Assembly: GCA_027592105.1 (NCBI GenBank)
Contig: JAQCLA010000118.1
Span: forward strand, 1 to 7,724
Origin: Pseudomonadota bacterium
GTDB lineage: Bacteria > Pseudomonadota > Alphaproteobacteria > Rhodobacterales > Rhodobacteraceae
Reading direction: 5' to 3'
DNA: 7,724 bases
Position numbers and translations under genes: made by a program. Numbering within the stretch: position 1 is the stretch's first letter; each line of letters starts with the position of its first letter. The notes under the pieces were generated by a model. That model ran no database searches. It had not been told where the DNA came from and was given only the letters and a program-made list of their open reading frames with translations. This document shows positions 1-5,957 of this stretch, piece by piece.

Positions 1-3
1 CCG

Positions 4-47
4 CCGGGGGGCTTTGCCCCCCGGAGCCCCCCAGAGTATTTGTGAAG
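4..47 (-). repeat. Dispersed GC-rich intergenic repeat with hairpin, copy 1 (downstream of cydB)
   Basis: On the minus strand this begins TTCACAAATACTCTGGGGGG (46 down to 27) and runs into a perfect hairpin at 4-24: two 9-bp arms, CCGGGGGGC and its complement, around a 3-nt loop. It lies about 27 bp past the cydB stop, in sense with the operon. A second, diverged copy of the same head sequence is found at 6617-6667. I recognise 'CAAATAnnCnGGGGG plus GC hairpin' as a pattern common after genes in Rhodobacterales; that is memory, not a search. There is no T-tract, so if it ends cydAB transcription it is not a classical intrinsic terminator. The element may continue past the window edge. Confidence 0.6.
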
Positions 48-73
48 CAAAGATGAAGACAGACGTTGCGCCC

Positions 74-1084
74 TCAATCGTAGCGCAGCTCTGTCGCTTT
101 GCCGCGAAAGATCGTATAGGCCAGCACCGAGTAACCCGCGATCACGGGCACGACGACGCAAGCCCCTACAAAGATGATGAACAGGCTTTCCGGCGCGGAG
201 GCCGCCTCGTAGATCGTCAGGCGCTCTGGCACGACATAGGGGTAAAAGCTGTAGGCCATGCCCAGATAGGCCAGTGCGAAAAGAGACGTCGCCACCGCGA
301 AGGGCAGCCAAGAACGCCGGTCATCGGCAAAGGGCATAGCGCGCAGCATCCGCCAAAGCCAGACGATCAGCAGCCCCGACAAGATCGGAAGCGGCGCAAG
401 GTAGAGCACTTGGGGAAAGCTGAGCCATTTCTCGAAAAGCCGTGTGGAGACCAGCGGCGTGGCCAGAGACACCGCCCCGATACCCAGCACCACGCCCCAA
501 AGGCTTTCGCGGGCCCAACGGACGGATTTATGCTGGAGTTCAGCCTCGGTCTTATGCACCAACCAAGCGGCACCGATGAAGCTATAACCAACTGCCAAGA
601 ACACCGCCGTGAGCGTGGCGAAAGCATAGGTTGCCCATGTCTGTTCCAGCCCCATGACATAAAGGCCCAGCATGAAGCCCTGCGCCAGTGCGGTCATCAG
701 TGAGCCGGTAAAGAACAGCCTGTTCCACAACCGCTTGTGATGGTCGCGCGCCTTGGCGCGAAACTCGAACGCCACACCGCGCAGGATCAGCCCCACCAGC
801 ATGATGAAAACAGGCAGGTAAAGTGCCGTCAGGATCATCCCATGCGCCTGTGGGAAGGCCACCAGCAAAAGGCCCACCGCCAAGACCAGCCATGTCTCAT
901 TGGCGTCCCAAAACGGCCCGATCGAGCCGATCATCTTGTCTTGTTCGGCGGGCGTGGCCAGCGGAAACAAAATGCCCACGCCCAGATCGAAGCCGTCGAG
1001 CACCACATAGATCAGGATCGACAGCCCCATCAGCGAGGCGAAGGCCCAAGGCAGCCAATCGGCCGGATTTGCGAAATCGGGCAT
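74..1084 (-). CDS. cydB: Cytochrome bd-type quinol oxidase subunit II (CioB/CydB)
   Basis: Encodes the second membrane subunit of a bd-type terminal oxidase, which oxidises quinol and reduces oxygen to water in the inner membrane. The protein is very hydrophobic, with about eight membrane helices. Numbered from the longer GTG frame (339 aa), it carries family motifs: VLDGFDLGVG at 31-40, GPFWDANETW at 59-68, LRGVAFEFR at 104-112 and SFYPYVVPE near 282-290. Length matches CioB/CydB (about 335-380 aa). Start choice: the longest frame begins with GTG at 1093, whose GTGA overlaps the cydA stop. However, GGAG at 1093-1096 lies 8 nt before ATG at 1084 and would sit against the GTG, so I prefer ATG 1084 (336 aa). 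That leaves a 5-bp gap to cydA, indicating one transcript and probably translational coupling. Family certain; exact start likely. Confidence 0.95.
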   Translation of the reverse strand: MPDFANPADWLPWAFASLMGLSILIYVVLDGFDLGVGILFPLATPAEQDKMIGSIGPFWDANETWLVLAVGLLLVAFPQAHGMILTALYLPVFIMLVGLILRGVAFEFRAKARDHHKRLWNRLFFTGSLMTALAQGFMLGLYVMGLEQTWATYAFATLTAVFLAVGYSFIGAAWLVHKTEAELQHKSVRWARESLWGVVLGIGAVSLATPLVSTRLFEKWLSFPQVLYLAPLPILSGLLIVWLWRMLRAMPFADDRRSWLPFAVATSLFALAYLGMAYSFYPYVVPERLTIYEAASAPESLFIIFVGACVVVPVIAGYSVLAYTIFRGKATELRYD

Positions 1085-1089
1085 TGGGT

Positions 1090-2526
1090 TCACTCCGCCG
1101 GGCTGAGAGCCATCACACCGGCCTTGCCGGAATGGCTCATGTCGATGGCGCGCCCATCATCGCCCTTTGCCGCCTTGCGCGCGAGATAGGCAATCACGCC
1201 GATATAGGCGAACAAGAGCGCCACATAAATCGCGAGATAGGTGATCAGCGTGCCCAAGACCAAGGGCGCGGGCACATCGGCCACCGCCATCTCGGTCGTC
1301 ATCACACCTTGTACAAGCCAAGGCTGACGGCCGATTTCGGTGGTGTACCAACCTGCAAGCGTGGCGACCCAACCCGAGAATGCCATCGGCACCAGCGCCC
1401 AAAGGATCGGCTTGGGCAGGCCCTCGACGGCCAGCCAATGGCCCGTGATCCGCCCCTGATGCAGCGCGCGACGCCGCCACATGAACCAGACCGAGGCCCA
1501 GCTGAGCAACAGCATCGCCATCCCGGTGCCGACCATCACGCGGAAGGACCAGAAAACCGGGGCGACCGGCGGGTGCAGCACAGTGCCATCTTCGGCCACG
1601 AAATCATTGAGGCCCTTGAGCACGCCATCCCATTTATGGGTCAGGATGAATGACGCCAGACCGGGGATTTCAAAGGCCATGTGATTGGTCCGCGCCGCCT
1701 CATCGGGGATGGCGAACAGAACCAGCGGCGCGCCTGCTTGGGTTTCCCAAAGACCCTCCATCGCAGCGACTTTGGCGGGTTGGTATTCCTTGGTGTTGAG
1801 CCCATGCAGATCGCCCATGAAGATCTGCACCGGGATCAGAAGCGCGCCGATCGTCACGCCCACCTTGAGCATCGCGCGCACCTCGCGCGAGCGATCCCCG
1901 AGCACCCAGCGAAAGGCCGACACGCCGGCAATCAGGAAGCCAACGGTCAGGAAGCTTGCCAGCATCATATGGGCGAAGCGGTAAGGCATCGACGGGTTGA
2001 AGATGATCGCCCACCAATCGGTTGCAAAGGCCACGCCATCGATCATCTCGAAACCTTGCGGCGTGTGCATCCATGAATTCAGCACGATGATCCAAAAGGC
2101 CGACATGCTGGTACCAAAGGCCACAAGGAATGTCGCCAGCATGTGCAGCCAACCCGGCACGCGGCTGAAACCGAAGAGCATGATACCGATGAACACCGCC
2201 TCGAGGAAAAAGGCCGTCAGCACCTCATAGGCCAAAAGCGGCCCCGCGATATTGCCCACGGTTTCCATGAAGCCCGGCCAATTGGTGCCGAACTGAAAGG
2301 ACATGGTGATGCCCGACACGACCCCCATCGCAAAGGACAGCGCGAAGATCTTTACCCAAAACCGATAGGCGGCCATCCATTTGTCATCGCGCGTTTGCGC
2401 GTAGCGGACCCGGAAAAAGAACAAGACCCAGCCCAGCGCGATGGTGATCGTCGGGAACAGGATGTGAAACGAGATATTGGCCGCGAATTGGATGCGGCTA
2501 AGGATCAATGTGTCGAGCGCTTCCAT
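1090..2526 (-). CDS. cydA: Cytochrome bd-type quinol oxidase subunit I, short-Q-loop (cyanide-insensitive CioA type)
   Basis: 478-aa haem-bearing catalytic subunit of the bd-type oxidase: quinol in, oxygen to water, with no proton pumping. Visible residues match the family: His21 in SFHILFP (haem ligand), Glu101 and Glu109 in YEVLTAFFLEA (proton path), His186 and Met331 (b558 ligands, the latter in FWSFRVM), and Glu397 in TTEIGRQPW. The quinol-site pair Lys252/Glu257 sits in QPAKVAAME. From that pair to FWSFR is about 60 residues shorter than in E. coli CydA, so the Q-loop is the short type seen in CioA of Pseudomonas; overall length also fits CioA (488 aa). ATG 2526 has AGGAA (2535-2539) 8 nt upstream, overlapping the stop codon of the regulator gene 11 bp before it. 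cydB follows directly. Cyanide insensitivity is inferred from the subtype, not shown. Confidence 0.96.
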   Translation of the reverse strand: MEALDTLILSRIQFAANISFHILFPTITIALGWVLFFFRVRYAQTRDDKWMAAYRFWVKIFALSFAMGVVSGITMSFQFGTNWPGFMETVGNIAGPLLAYEVLTAFFLEAVFIGIMLFGFSRVPGWLHMLATFLVAFGTSMSAFWIIVLNSWMHTPQGFEMIDGVAFATDWWAIIFNPSMPYRFAHMMLASFLTVGFLIAGVSAFRWVLGDRSREVRAMLKVGVTIGALLIPVQIFMGDLHGLNTKEYQPAKVAAMEGLWETQAGAPLVLFAIPDEAARTNHMAFEIPGLASFILTHKWDGVLKGLNDFVAEDGTVLHPPVAPVFWSFRVMVGTGMAMLLLSWASVWFMWRRRALHQGRITGHWLAVEGLPKPILWALVPMAFSGWVATLAGWYTTEIGRQPWLVQGVMTTEMAVADVPAPLVLGTLITYLAIYVALLFAYIGVIAYLARKAAKGDDGRAIDMSHSGKAGVMALSPAE

Positions 2527-2537
2527 GGCTATCGTTC

Positions 2538-3089
2538 CTATTTACGTTTCGTCAGCGCGGGGAACATGGCCCCGGTCTTGTCGATCAAGCCCGCGATGCG
2601 CGAGCCCAGTGTCATCAGCTTGACCAGCCGTTGGGTCTCGAGCTTTTCCATCTCGGCATAAAAGCCGGTCATCATCTCGATCATCTCGCGCAACTCGGCG
2701 ATGCGCGCCTCGGCGTAATCATCGCCAGCGGGGCCTTGCAGTTCCAACTCGCGCAGCTTGGTCAGGGTTGGGTCGATCTCGCGCTTCTTGCGCTCGGCCA
2801 CCAATGTGCGCACGATTTCCCACAGGTCGTCTGGAGTGGTGAAATAATCGCGCCTGTCGCCTTGCACATGCTTGAGCCGCACAAGGTTCCAGCTTTGCAG
2901 CTCCTTCAAACCCATCGAGGTATTGGAGCGGCTGATGGCAAGCGCATCGGTGATGGTTTCTGCATTCAGTGGCTCGGATGATATGAACAGCAACGCATAG
3001 ATCTGGCCCACGGTGCGATTGATGCCCCAGCGGCTTCCCATCTCACCGAAGTGCAAAACGAACTCCTGCTGGAGCGAAGTCAGCGTCAT
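2538..3089 (-). CDS. GbsR/MarR-family winged-helix transcriptional regulator, first gene of the cydAB operon
   Basis: 183-aa predicted DNA-binding protein. Residues about 22-85 form a winged helix: a helix around TVGQIYALLF, a turn and recognition helix over SRSNTSMGLKELQSWNLV (53-70), and a wing with VQGDRRDYF (75-83). Residues about 124-165 are a charged, heptad-like helix suited to dimerisation, as in GbsR-type proteins (about 180 aa). The longest frame starts at TTG 3095, but ATG 3089 has AGGA (3098-3101) at 8-nt spacing, so I use ATG. Its stop lies 11 bp before cydA and overlaps the cydA ribosome binding site, so the genes are surely cotranscribed. A perfect 20-bp palindrome 24 bp upstream of the start is the obvious candidate operator for autoregulation. 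The ligand or signal is unknown; B. subtilis GbsR senses choline, but nothing here points to choline. Confidence 0.85.
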   Translation of the reverse strand: MTLTSLQQEFVLHFGEMGSRWGINRTVGQIYALLFISSEPLNAETITDALAISRSNTSMGLKELQSWNLVRLKHVQGDRRDYFTTPDDLWEIVRTLVAERKKREIDPTLTKLRELELQGPAGDDYAEARIAELREMIEMMTGFYAEMEKLETQRLVKLMTLGSRIAGLIDKTGAMFPALTKRK

Positions 3090-3113
3090 TGTCAAAATCC
3101 TGTTCGCGCAGTG

Positions 3114-3133
3114 ATTTCAGAAATTTCTGAAAT
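3114..3133. promoter_or_regulatory. Perfect 20-bp palindrome, candidate operator
   Basis: The sequence ATTTCAGAAATTTCTGAAAT is identical to its reverse complement over all 20 bases. It is AT-rich in a GC-rich window and covers the proposed -10 and spacer of the operon promoter. It lies 24 bp before the ATG of the winged-helix regulator. A dimeric MarR/GbsR-type protein typically binds a site of this size and symmetry, so repression of its own operon is the simplest reading. That is inference; another regulator could bind here. It does not match the FNR site TTGAT-N4-ATCAA. Confidence 0.7.
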
Positions 3134-3142
3134 GTAAGTAAA
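3114..3142 (-). promoter_or_regulatory. Putative promoter of the regulator-cydAB operon
   Basis: On the minus strand TTTACT (3137-3142) and TGAAAT (3114-3119) are separated by 17 nt, each matching 4 of 6 positions of the sigma-70 consensus. Transcription would start near 3107, giving a leader of about 17 nt that contains the AGGA ribosome binding site. Element matches are modest, so the exact promoter is uncertain; the geometry with the overlapping palindrome is what makes it attractive. Confidence 0.4.
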
Positions 3143-3204
3143 CGCATTCGCCGGTAAGGCAACGCCCAACGGCTGCGACACAATGCCAGCCAAGCCAGGC
3201 GATG

Positions 3205-3238
3205 AAAAAGACCCCGCGCCAATATCCGACGCGGGGTT
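3205..3238 (-). terminator. Second minus-strand intrinsic terminator upstream of the cyd operon
   Basis: ACCCCGCG (3211-3218) and CGCGGGGT (3230-3237) form a perfect 8-bp GC-rich stem with an 11-nt loop. On the minus strand it is followed by CTTTTTC (3210-3204). It lies 150 bp beyond the rpsA terminator and about 115 bp before the regulator gene. It is therefore not needed for rpsA and points to a separate transcript arising between 3238 and 3385, or to a backup terminator. Confidence 0.65.
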
Positions 3239-3336
3239 GAGGGGATTGGCGGCCATATGCCGAGGACGTTGGGGACAGGGCGGCCGCAACAGCAGCGTGC
3301 GGGTCGACTATGACAGCAAGATGTCGCGCGGATCCT
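3205..3336 (-). ncRNA. Candidate small RNA or attenuated leader between two terminators
   Basis: The stretch between the rpsA terminator and the 3211-3237 terminator has a plausible minus-strand promoter: GTGACG (3366-3371), a 17-nt spacer, and TAAGAT (3343-3348), each 4 of 6 to consensus. A transcript starting near 3336 would end about 130 nt later in the T-run at 3205-3209. No reading frame in it looks like a real protein. It could be a stand-alone small RNA, or an upstream leader of the cyd operon that usually terminates early. I do not recognise it as a known RNA family; support is only the promoter/terminator geometry. Confidence 0.25.
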
Positions 3337-3345
3337 CGACAAATC

Positions 3346-3354
3346 TTATCCACA
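3346..3354 (+). promoter_or_regulatory. Perfect DnaA-box 9-mer
   Basis: TTATCCACA is the high-affinity E. coli DnaA box sequence. It lies inside the spacer of the possible small-RNA promoter and is flanked by 5-bp inverted arms AAATC/GATTT (3341-3345, 3356-3360). One exact copy of a 9-mer on either strand of a window this size is only mildly unlikely by chance (about 6 per cent on base-count grounds). There is no cluster of boxes and no AT-rich unwinding region, so this is not an origin; a regulatory DnaA site is possible. Confidence 0.35.
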
Positions 3355-3385
3355 GGATTTTGCCGCGTCACAGCAGAATCCAAAG

Positions 3386-3415
3386 AAAAAAGGCCCCGCT
3401 GATCGCGGGGCCTTT
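3386..3415 (-). terminator. Intrinsic terminator of rpsA
   Basis: On the minus strand an 11-bp perfect stem is formed by 3405-3415 and 3389-3399, with a GC core GGCCCCGC and a 5-nt loop. It is followed by six T's (3391-3386, partly in the stem) and then CTTT. It begins 32 nt after the rpsA stop codon. Shape and position are those of a strong rho-independent terminator closing the rpsA transcript. Confidence 0.9.
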
Positions 3416-3447
3416 CACATCACGTGGCTTTCGCCGCGTGCTTTTGA

Positions 3448-5133
3448 TCAATCTTCGTCGTCGCGCTTGAGCGCTGCGCCCAAGATATCGCCAAGCGATG
3501 CGCCCGAGTCGGACGAGCCATACTGCTCGACGGCTTCTTTCTCTTCGGCGATTTCGCGTGCCTTAATCGACAGGCCAAGACGACGGGTCTTGGGGTCGAT
3601 ATTGGTGACGCGCACATCGATCTTGTCGCCGACCTGGAAGCGCTCGGGGCGCTGCTCGGCCCGGTCACGGCTCAGGTCAGAGCGGCGGATGAAGGACTTC
3701 ATGCCCTCATACTCCACCTCGACACCACCTTCTTCGATCGCCGTGACGGCAACCGTGATGATCGAGCCGCGCTTCACGCCACCGATCGCTTCGGCGAAGG
3801 GGTCGCCTTCGACACCCTTGATCGAGAGCGAGATACGCTCCTTGTCGGTGTCGACTTCGGTCACGACGGCCTTGACGATGTCACCCTTGCGGTAATCGTT
3901 AATCACATCCTCGCCGCGGCCTTCCCATGTCAGGTCGGACAGGTGGACCATGCCATCGATATCGCCGGGCAGGCCGATGAACAGACCGAACTCGGTGATG
4001 TTCTTGACCTCGCCCTCGACGGGCGTGCCGACGGGATGGGTTTCTTCGAACACTTCCCACGGGTTGCGCATGGTCTGCTTGAGGCCGAGCGACACGCGAC
4101 GCTTGGCGCTGTCGATCTCGAGAACCATGACCTCGACCTCTTGGCTGGTCGAGACGATCTTGCCGGGATGGACGTTCTTCTTGGTCCACGACATTTCCGA
4201 CACATGGACCAGCCCTTCGACGCCCGGCTCCAGCTCCACGAAGGCGCCGTAATCGGTGATATTGGTCACGCGGCCCGTATGCACGGATTCCAGCGGATAG
4301 GTCTTTTCGACAGCATCCCAAGGATCATCCTGCAACTGCTTCATGCCGAGGCTGATGCGGTGCGTGTCTTTGTTGACCTTGATCACCTGAACCTTGACGG
4401 TCTCGCCGATGGTCAGCACTTCCTTGGGGTCGTTGACGCGACGCCATGCCATGTCGGTGACGTGGAGAAGACCATCCACACCGCCCAGATCGACGAAGGC
4501 ACCGTATTCGGTGATGTTCTTGACGACACCATCGACGATATCGCCTTCGCTCAGCTTGCCGATCACCTCGGCGCGCTGTTCGGCGCGTGATTCTTCCAAG
4601 ATCGCGCGACGCGACACGACAATATTGCCGCGGCGACGGTCCATCTTGAGAATCTGGAACGGCTGCTTGAGGCCCATCAGCGGGCCTGCATCGCGCACAG
4701 GGCGAACATCGACTTGGCTGCCGGGCAAGAAGGCCACGGCACCGCCCAGATCGACGGTGAACCCGCCTTTGACCCGGCCAAAGATCGCACCATCGACGCG
4801 CTCTTCTGCGGCATAGGCCTTTTCAAGACGATCCCACGCAGCTTCGCGGCGCGCCATTTCGCGGCTGATCACAGCCTCGCCGCGGGCGTTTTCCACGTTG
4901 CGCAGGTAAACTTCGACCTCATCGCCAACGGCGATTTCAGGAGCTTCCCCGGGATTTGCGAATTCTTTCAGATCGATACGGCCTTCCATCTTGTAGCCGA
5001 CATCGATGATGGCTTGGCCCGCTTCGATCGCGATGACCTTGCCGCGTACAACACTGCCCTCGGCGGGTGTGTCGATTTCGAAGCTTTCGTTCAGGAGGGC
5101 TTCGAATTCCTCCATGGTGGTTTTAGCGCACAT
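3448..5133 (-). CDS. rpsA: 30S ribosomal protein S1
   Basis: 561-aa protein with six S1 (OB-fold) RNA-binding domains at about residues 26-91, 110-175, 196-264, 281-351, 368-438 and 453-523. The two N-terminal domains are more divergent, as usual (ribosome anchoring). Domains 3-6 carry the repeated NIT(D/E)(Y/F)GxF and GxxHxS(D/E) signatures of mRNA binding. S1 helps the small subunit bind and unfold mRNAs with weak Shine-Dalgarno signals. Length is typical for the family (about 557-570 aa). The C-terminus is acidic, ending KRDDED. ATG 5133 is preceded by AAGGA (5146-5150) at a rather long 12-nt spacing; the protein begins MCAKTTMEEF, close to the usual MAKTT start of relatives. It has its own promoter and structured leader and an intrinsic terminator. 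In many relatives ihfB follows rpsA; here it does not. Confidence 0.98.
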   Translation of the reverse strand: MCAKTTMEEFEALLNESFEIDTPAEGSVVRGKVIAIEAGQAIIDVGYKMEGRIDLKEFANPGEAPEIAVGDEVEVYLRNVENARGEAVISREMARREAAWDRLEKAYAAEERVDGAIFGRVKGGFTVDLGGAVAFLPGSQVDVRPVRDAGPLMGLKQPFQILKMDRRRGNIVVSRRAILEESRAEQRAEVIGKLSEGDIVDGVVKNITEYGAFVDLGGVDGLLHVTDMAWRRVNDPKEVLTIGETVKVQVIKVNKDTHRISLGMKQLQDDPWDAVEKTYPLESVHTGRVTNITDYGAFVELEPGVEGLVHVSEMSWTKKNVHPGKIVSTSQEVEVMVLEIDSAKRRVSLGLKQTMRNPWEVFEETHPVGTPVEGEVKNITEFGLFIGLPGDIDGMVHLSDLTWEGRGEDVINDYRKGDIVKAVVTEVDTDKERISLSIKGVEGDPFAEAIGGVKRGSIITVAVTAIEEGGVEVEYEGMKSFIRRSDLSRDRAEQRPERFQVGDKIDVRVTNIDPKTRRLGLSIKAREIAEEKEAVEQYGSSDSGASLGDILGAALKRDDED

Positions 5134-5216
5134 GCGGTTTCAGTTTCCTTTTTGGTGCTTTGCTGGCCGTGCGGTTGTCTCCGCCGGTCTTGGGGTGATC
5201 ATTGGTCGGGCGGTCC

Positions 5217-5266
5217 GGAAAACAAAGAGGGCCGGTTACCCGACCCTGCCCGATCTCTTGTTTTCC
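5217..5266 (-). promoter_or_regulatory. Long inverted repeat in the rpsA leader, possible regulatory structure
   Basis: On the minus strand GGAAAACAAGAG (5266-5255) pairs with CTCTTTGTTTTCC (5229-5217), with a single-base bulge. Inside lies a second 7-bp hairpin, GGGTCGG / CCGGCCC (5246-5240, 5235-5229), with one G-U pair, closed by a GUAA tetraloop (GNRA type). An 8-nt bulge separates the two stems on one side. The inner hairpin plus the following TCTTTGTTTT also resembles an intrinsic terminator. It lies 83 nt before the rpsA start, in the predicted untranslated leader. Options are an S1 autoregulatory site, an attenuator, or the terminator of the upstream genes. Pairing is seen directly; the role is inference. 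Confidence 0.55.
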
Positions 5267-5294
5267 AGCGTTGACCGCCATGTTGACAGGCGCG

Positions 5295-5323
5295 CGTATA
5301 GCCGCACCCCGCGTGCAACGCAA
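5295..5323 (-). promoter_or_regulatory. Putative rpsA promoter
   Basis: TTGCGT (5318-5323) and TATACG (5295-5300) are separated by exactly 17 nt, in the gap just after the stop of the preceding small gene. GC-rich alphaproteobacterial housekeeping promoters often keep only the TTG and TATA parts of the two elements, as here. Transcription would start near 5288 and give a leader of about 154 nt to the rpsA start codon. Confidence 0.5.
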
Positions 5324-5331
5324 GGCCCGCG

Positions 5332-5886
5332 CTAAAGCGCGTCACCGCGTTCCAGCAACTCATCCATCAATTCACGAAAACGCTCGGGGCTATCGCCACC
5401 ACCAAAAGCCACCGAACCCGAGGCATAGGCCGTGCCATATGTCTGGGCGAGGATCACGGTCTGCGCTAGCCCCGAAATCAACTGCCGCGGCTGCAACTCG
5501 GCCAAGGGATGGATATAGGTCGACCATAGCCGCCCCTGCGCAATAGCATAGCGGGCATCCAGCGCAGTATCGAAATTGGCCTGCAAGACGCGGCGCATGT
5601 CATCGGCCTGCAACCCTTCCGCCGAGGCGATCGGCACGACCGCGCGCATGCGGTTGGCGGCTGGATCCATGAAAACGACAAGCGGCACATCGGCGATGGT
5701 CAAGCCTATCCCGCCTGATGATGGCCCGGCCTCAGGGTCAAGCCGCAGCAAGATGCCGATCAGCCGCTCTGGCGTCATCGGCGCGGCCTGCCCAGTATCG
5801 GCCGGCGGCGGTACAGGGGCTTGCGCGGCCAGCGGGGCGGCCAGCAAGGACAAGATCAAAACAAGCGATGTCAACACATGCGGCAT
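5332..5886 (-). CDS. Predicted exported protein of unknown function (possible YbjN/CesT-like fold)
   Basis: 184-aa protein with a clear signal peptide: hydrophobic residues 4-20 (LTSLVL to AAPLA) and a likely cleavage after AQA at residue 23, then a proline-rich linker (PVPPPAD). The mature part, about residues 37-184, shows alternating strand-like and helix-like stretches: PLVVFMD at 68-74, ADDMRRVLQANFDTALDARYA at 94-114, RLWSTYIHP at 119-127 and a C-terminal helix. The 'LLxANFxTALxARYA..G.LW..YIHPL' pattern reminds me of YbjN/type III chaperone-like proteins, but only weakly. Start: the longest frame begins 10 codons earlier (5916), but AAAGGA at 5895-5900 lies 8 nt before ATG 5886. It lies 71 bp after cmk with no visible terminator between, so probably cotranscribed. 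Export suggests a role unrelated to its neighbours. Confidence 0.75.
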   Translation of the reverse strand: MPHVLTSLVLILSLLAAPLAAQAPVPPPADTGQAAPMTPERLIGILLRLDPEAGPSSGGIGLTIADVPLVVFMDPAANRMRAVVPIASAEGLQADDMRRVLQANFDTALDARYAIAQGRLWSTYIHPLAELQPRQLISGLAQTVILAQTYGTAYASGSVAFGGGDSPERFRELMDELLERGDAL

Positions 5887-5957
5887 GGCAACGGTCCTTT
5901 CGACGGGATCGCGCATACCATAGCGCAGTCATCGCATCGCACCCATGCACGGTTGCG

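Noticed and set aside
1..73. A cydX-like small subunit gene directly after cydB
   Set aside because: The 73 bp left after the cydB stop contain only a short spacer and the GC hairpin repeat; no start codon plus hydrophobic short frame is seen. Sequence beyond the window cannot be judged.
3092..3289. Minus-strand 65-codon frame in the intergenic region
   Set aside because: It runs through the terminator stem at 3211-3237 and the palindrome at 3114-3133 and ends inside the ribosome binding/start region of the regulator gene; no convincing ribosome binding site and no family resemblance.
3254..3335. NdeI, NotI, SalI and BamHI recognition sequences within about 80 bp, like a cloning polylinker
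   Set aside because: Spacing and order do not match a polylinker I know, the intervening bases look like ordinary GC-rich genomic DNA, and such sites are common at this base composition. Most likely coincidence, though a vector screen would settle it.
3442..3452. TTGATCAA resembling an FNR half-site pair
   Set aside because: It lacks the 4-bp spacer of TTGAT-N4-ATCAA and lies inside the end of the rpsA coding sequence.
5283..5300. Plus-strand TTGACA followed by TATA as a promoter
   Set aside because: The spacing is only about 8 bp and no plus-strand gene follows.
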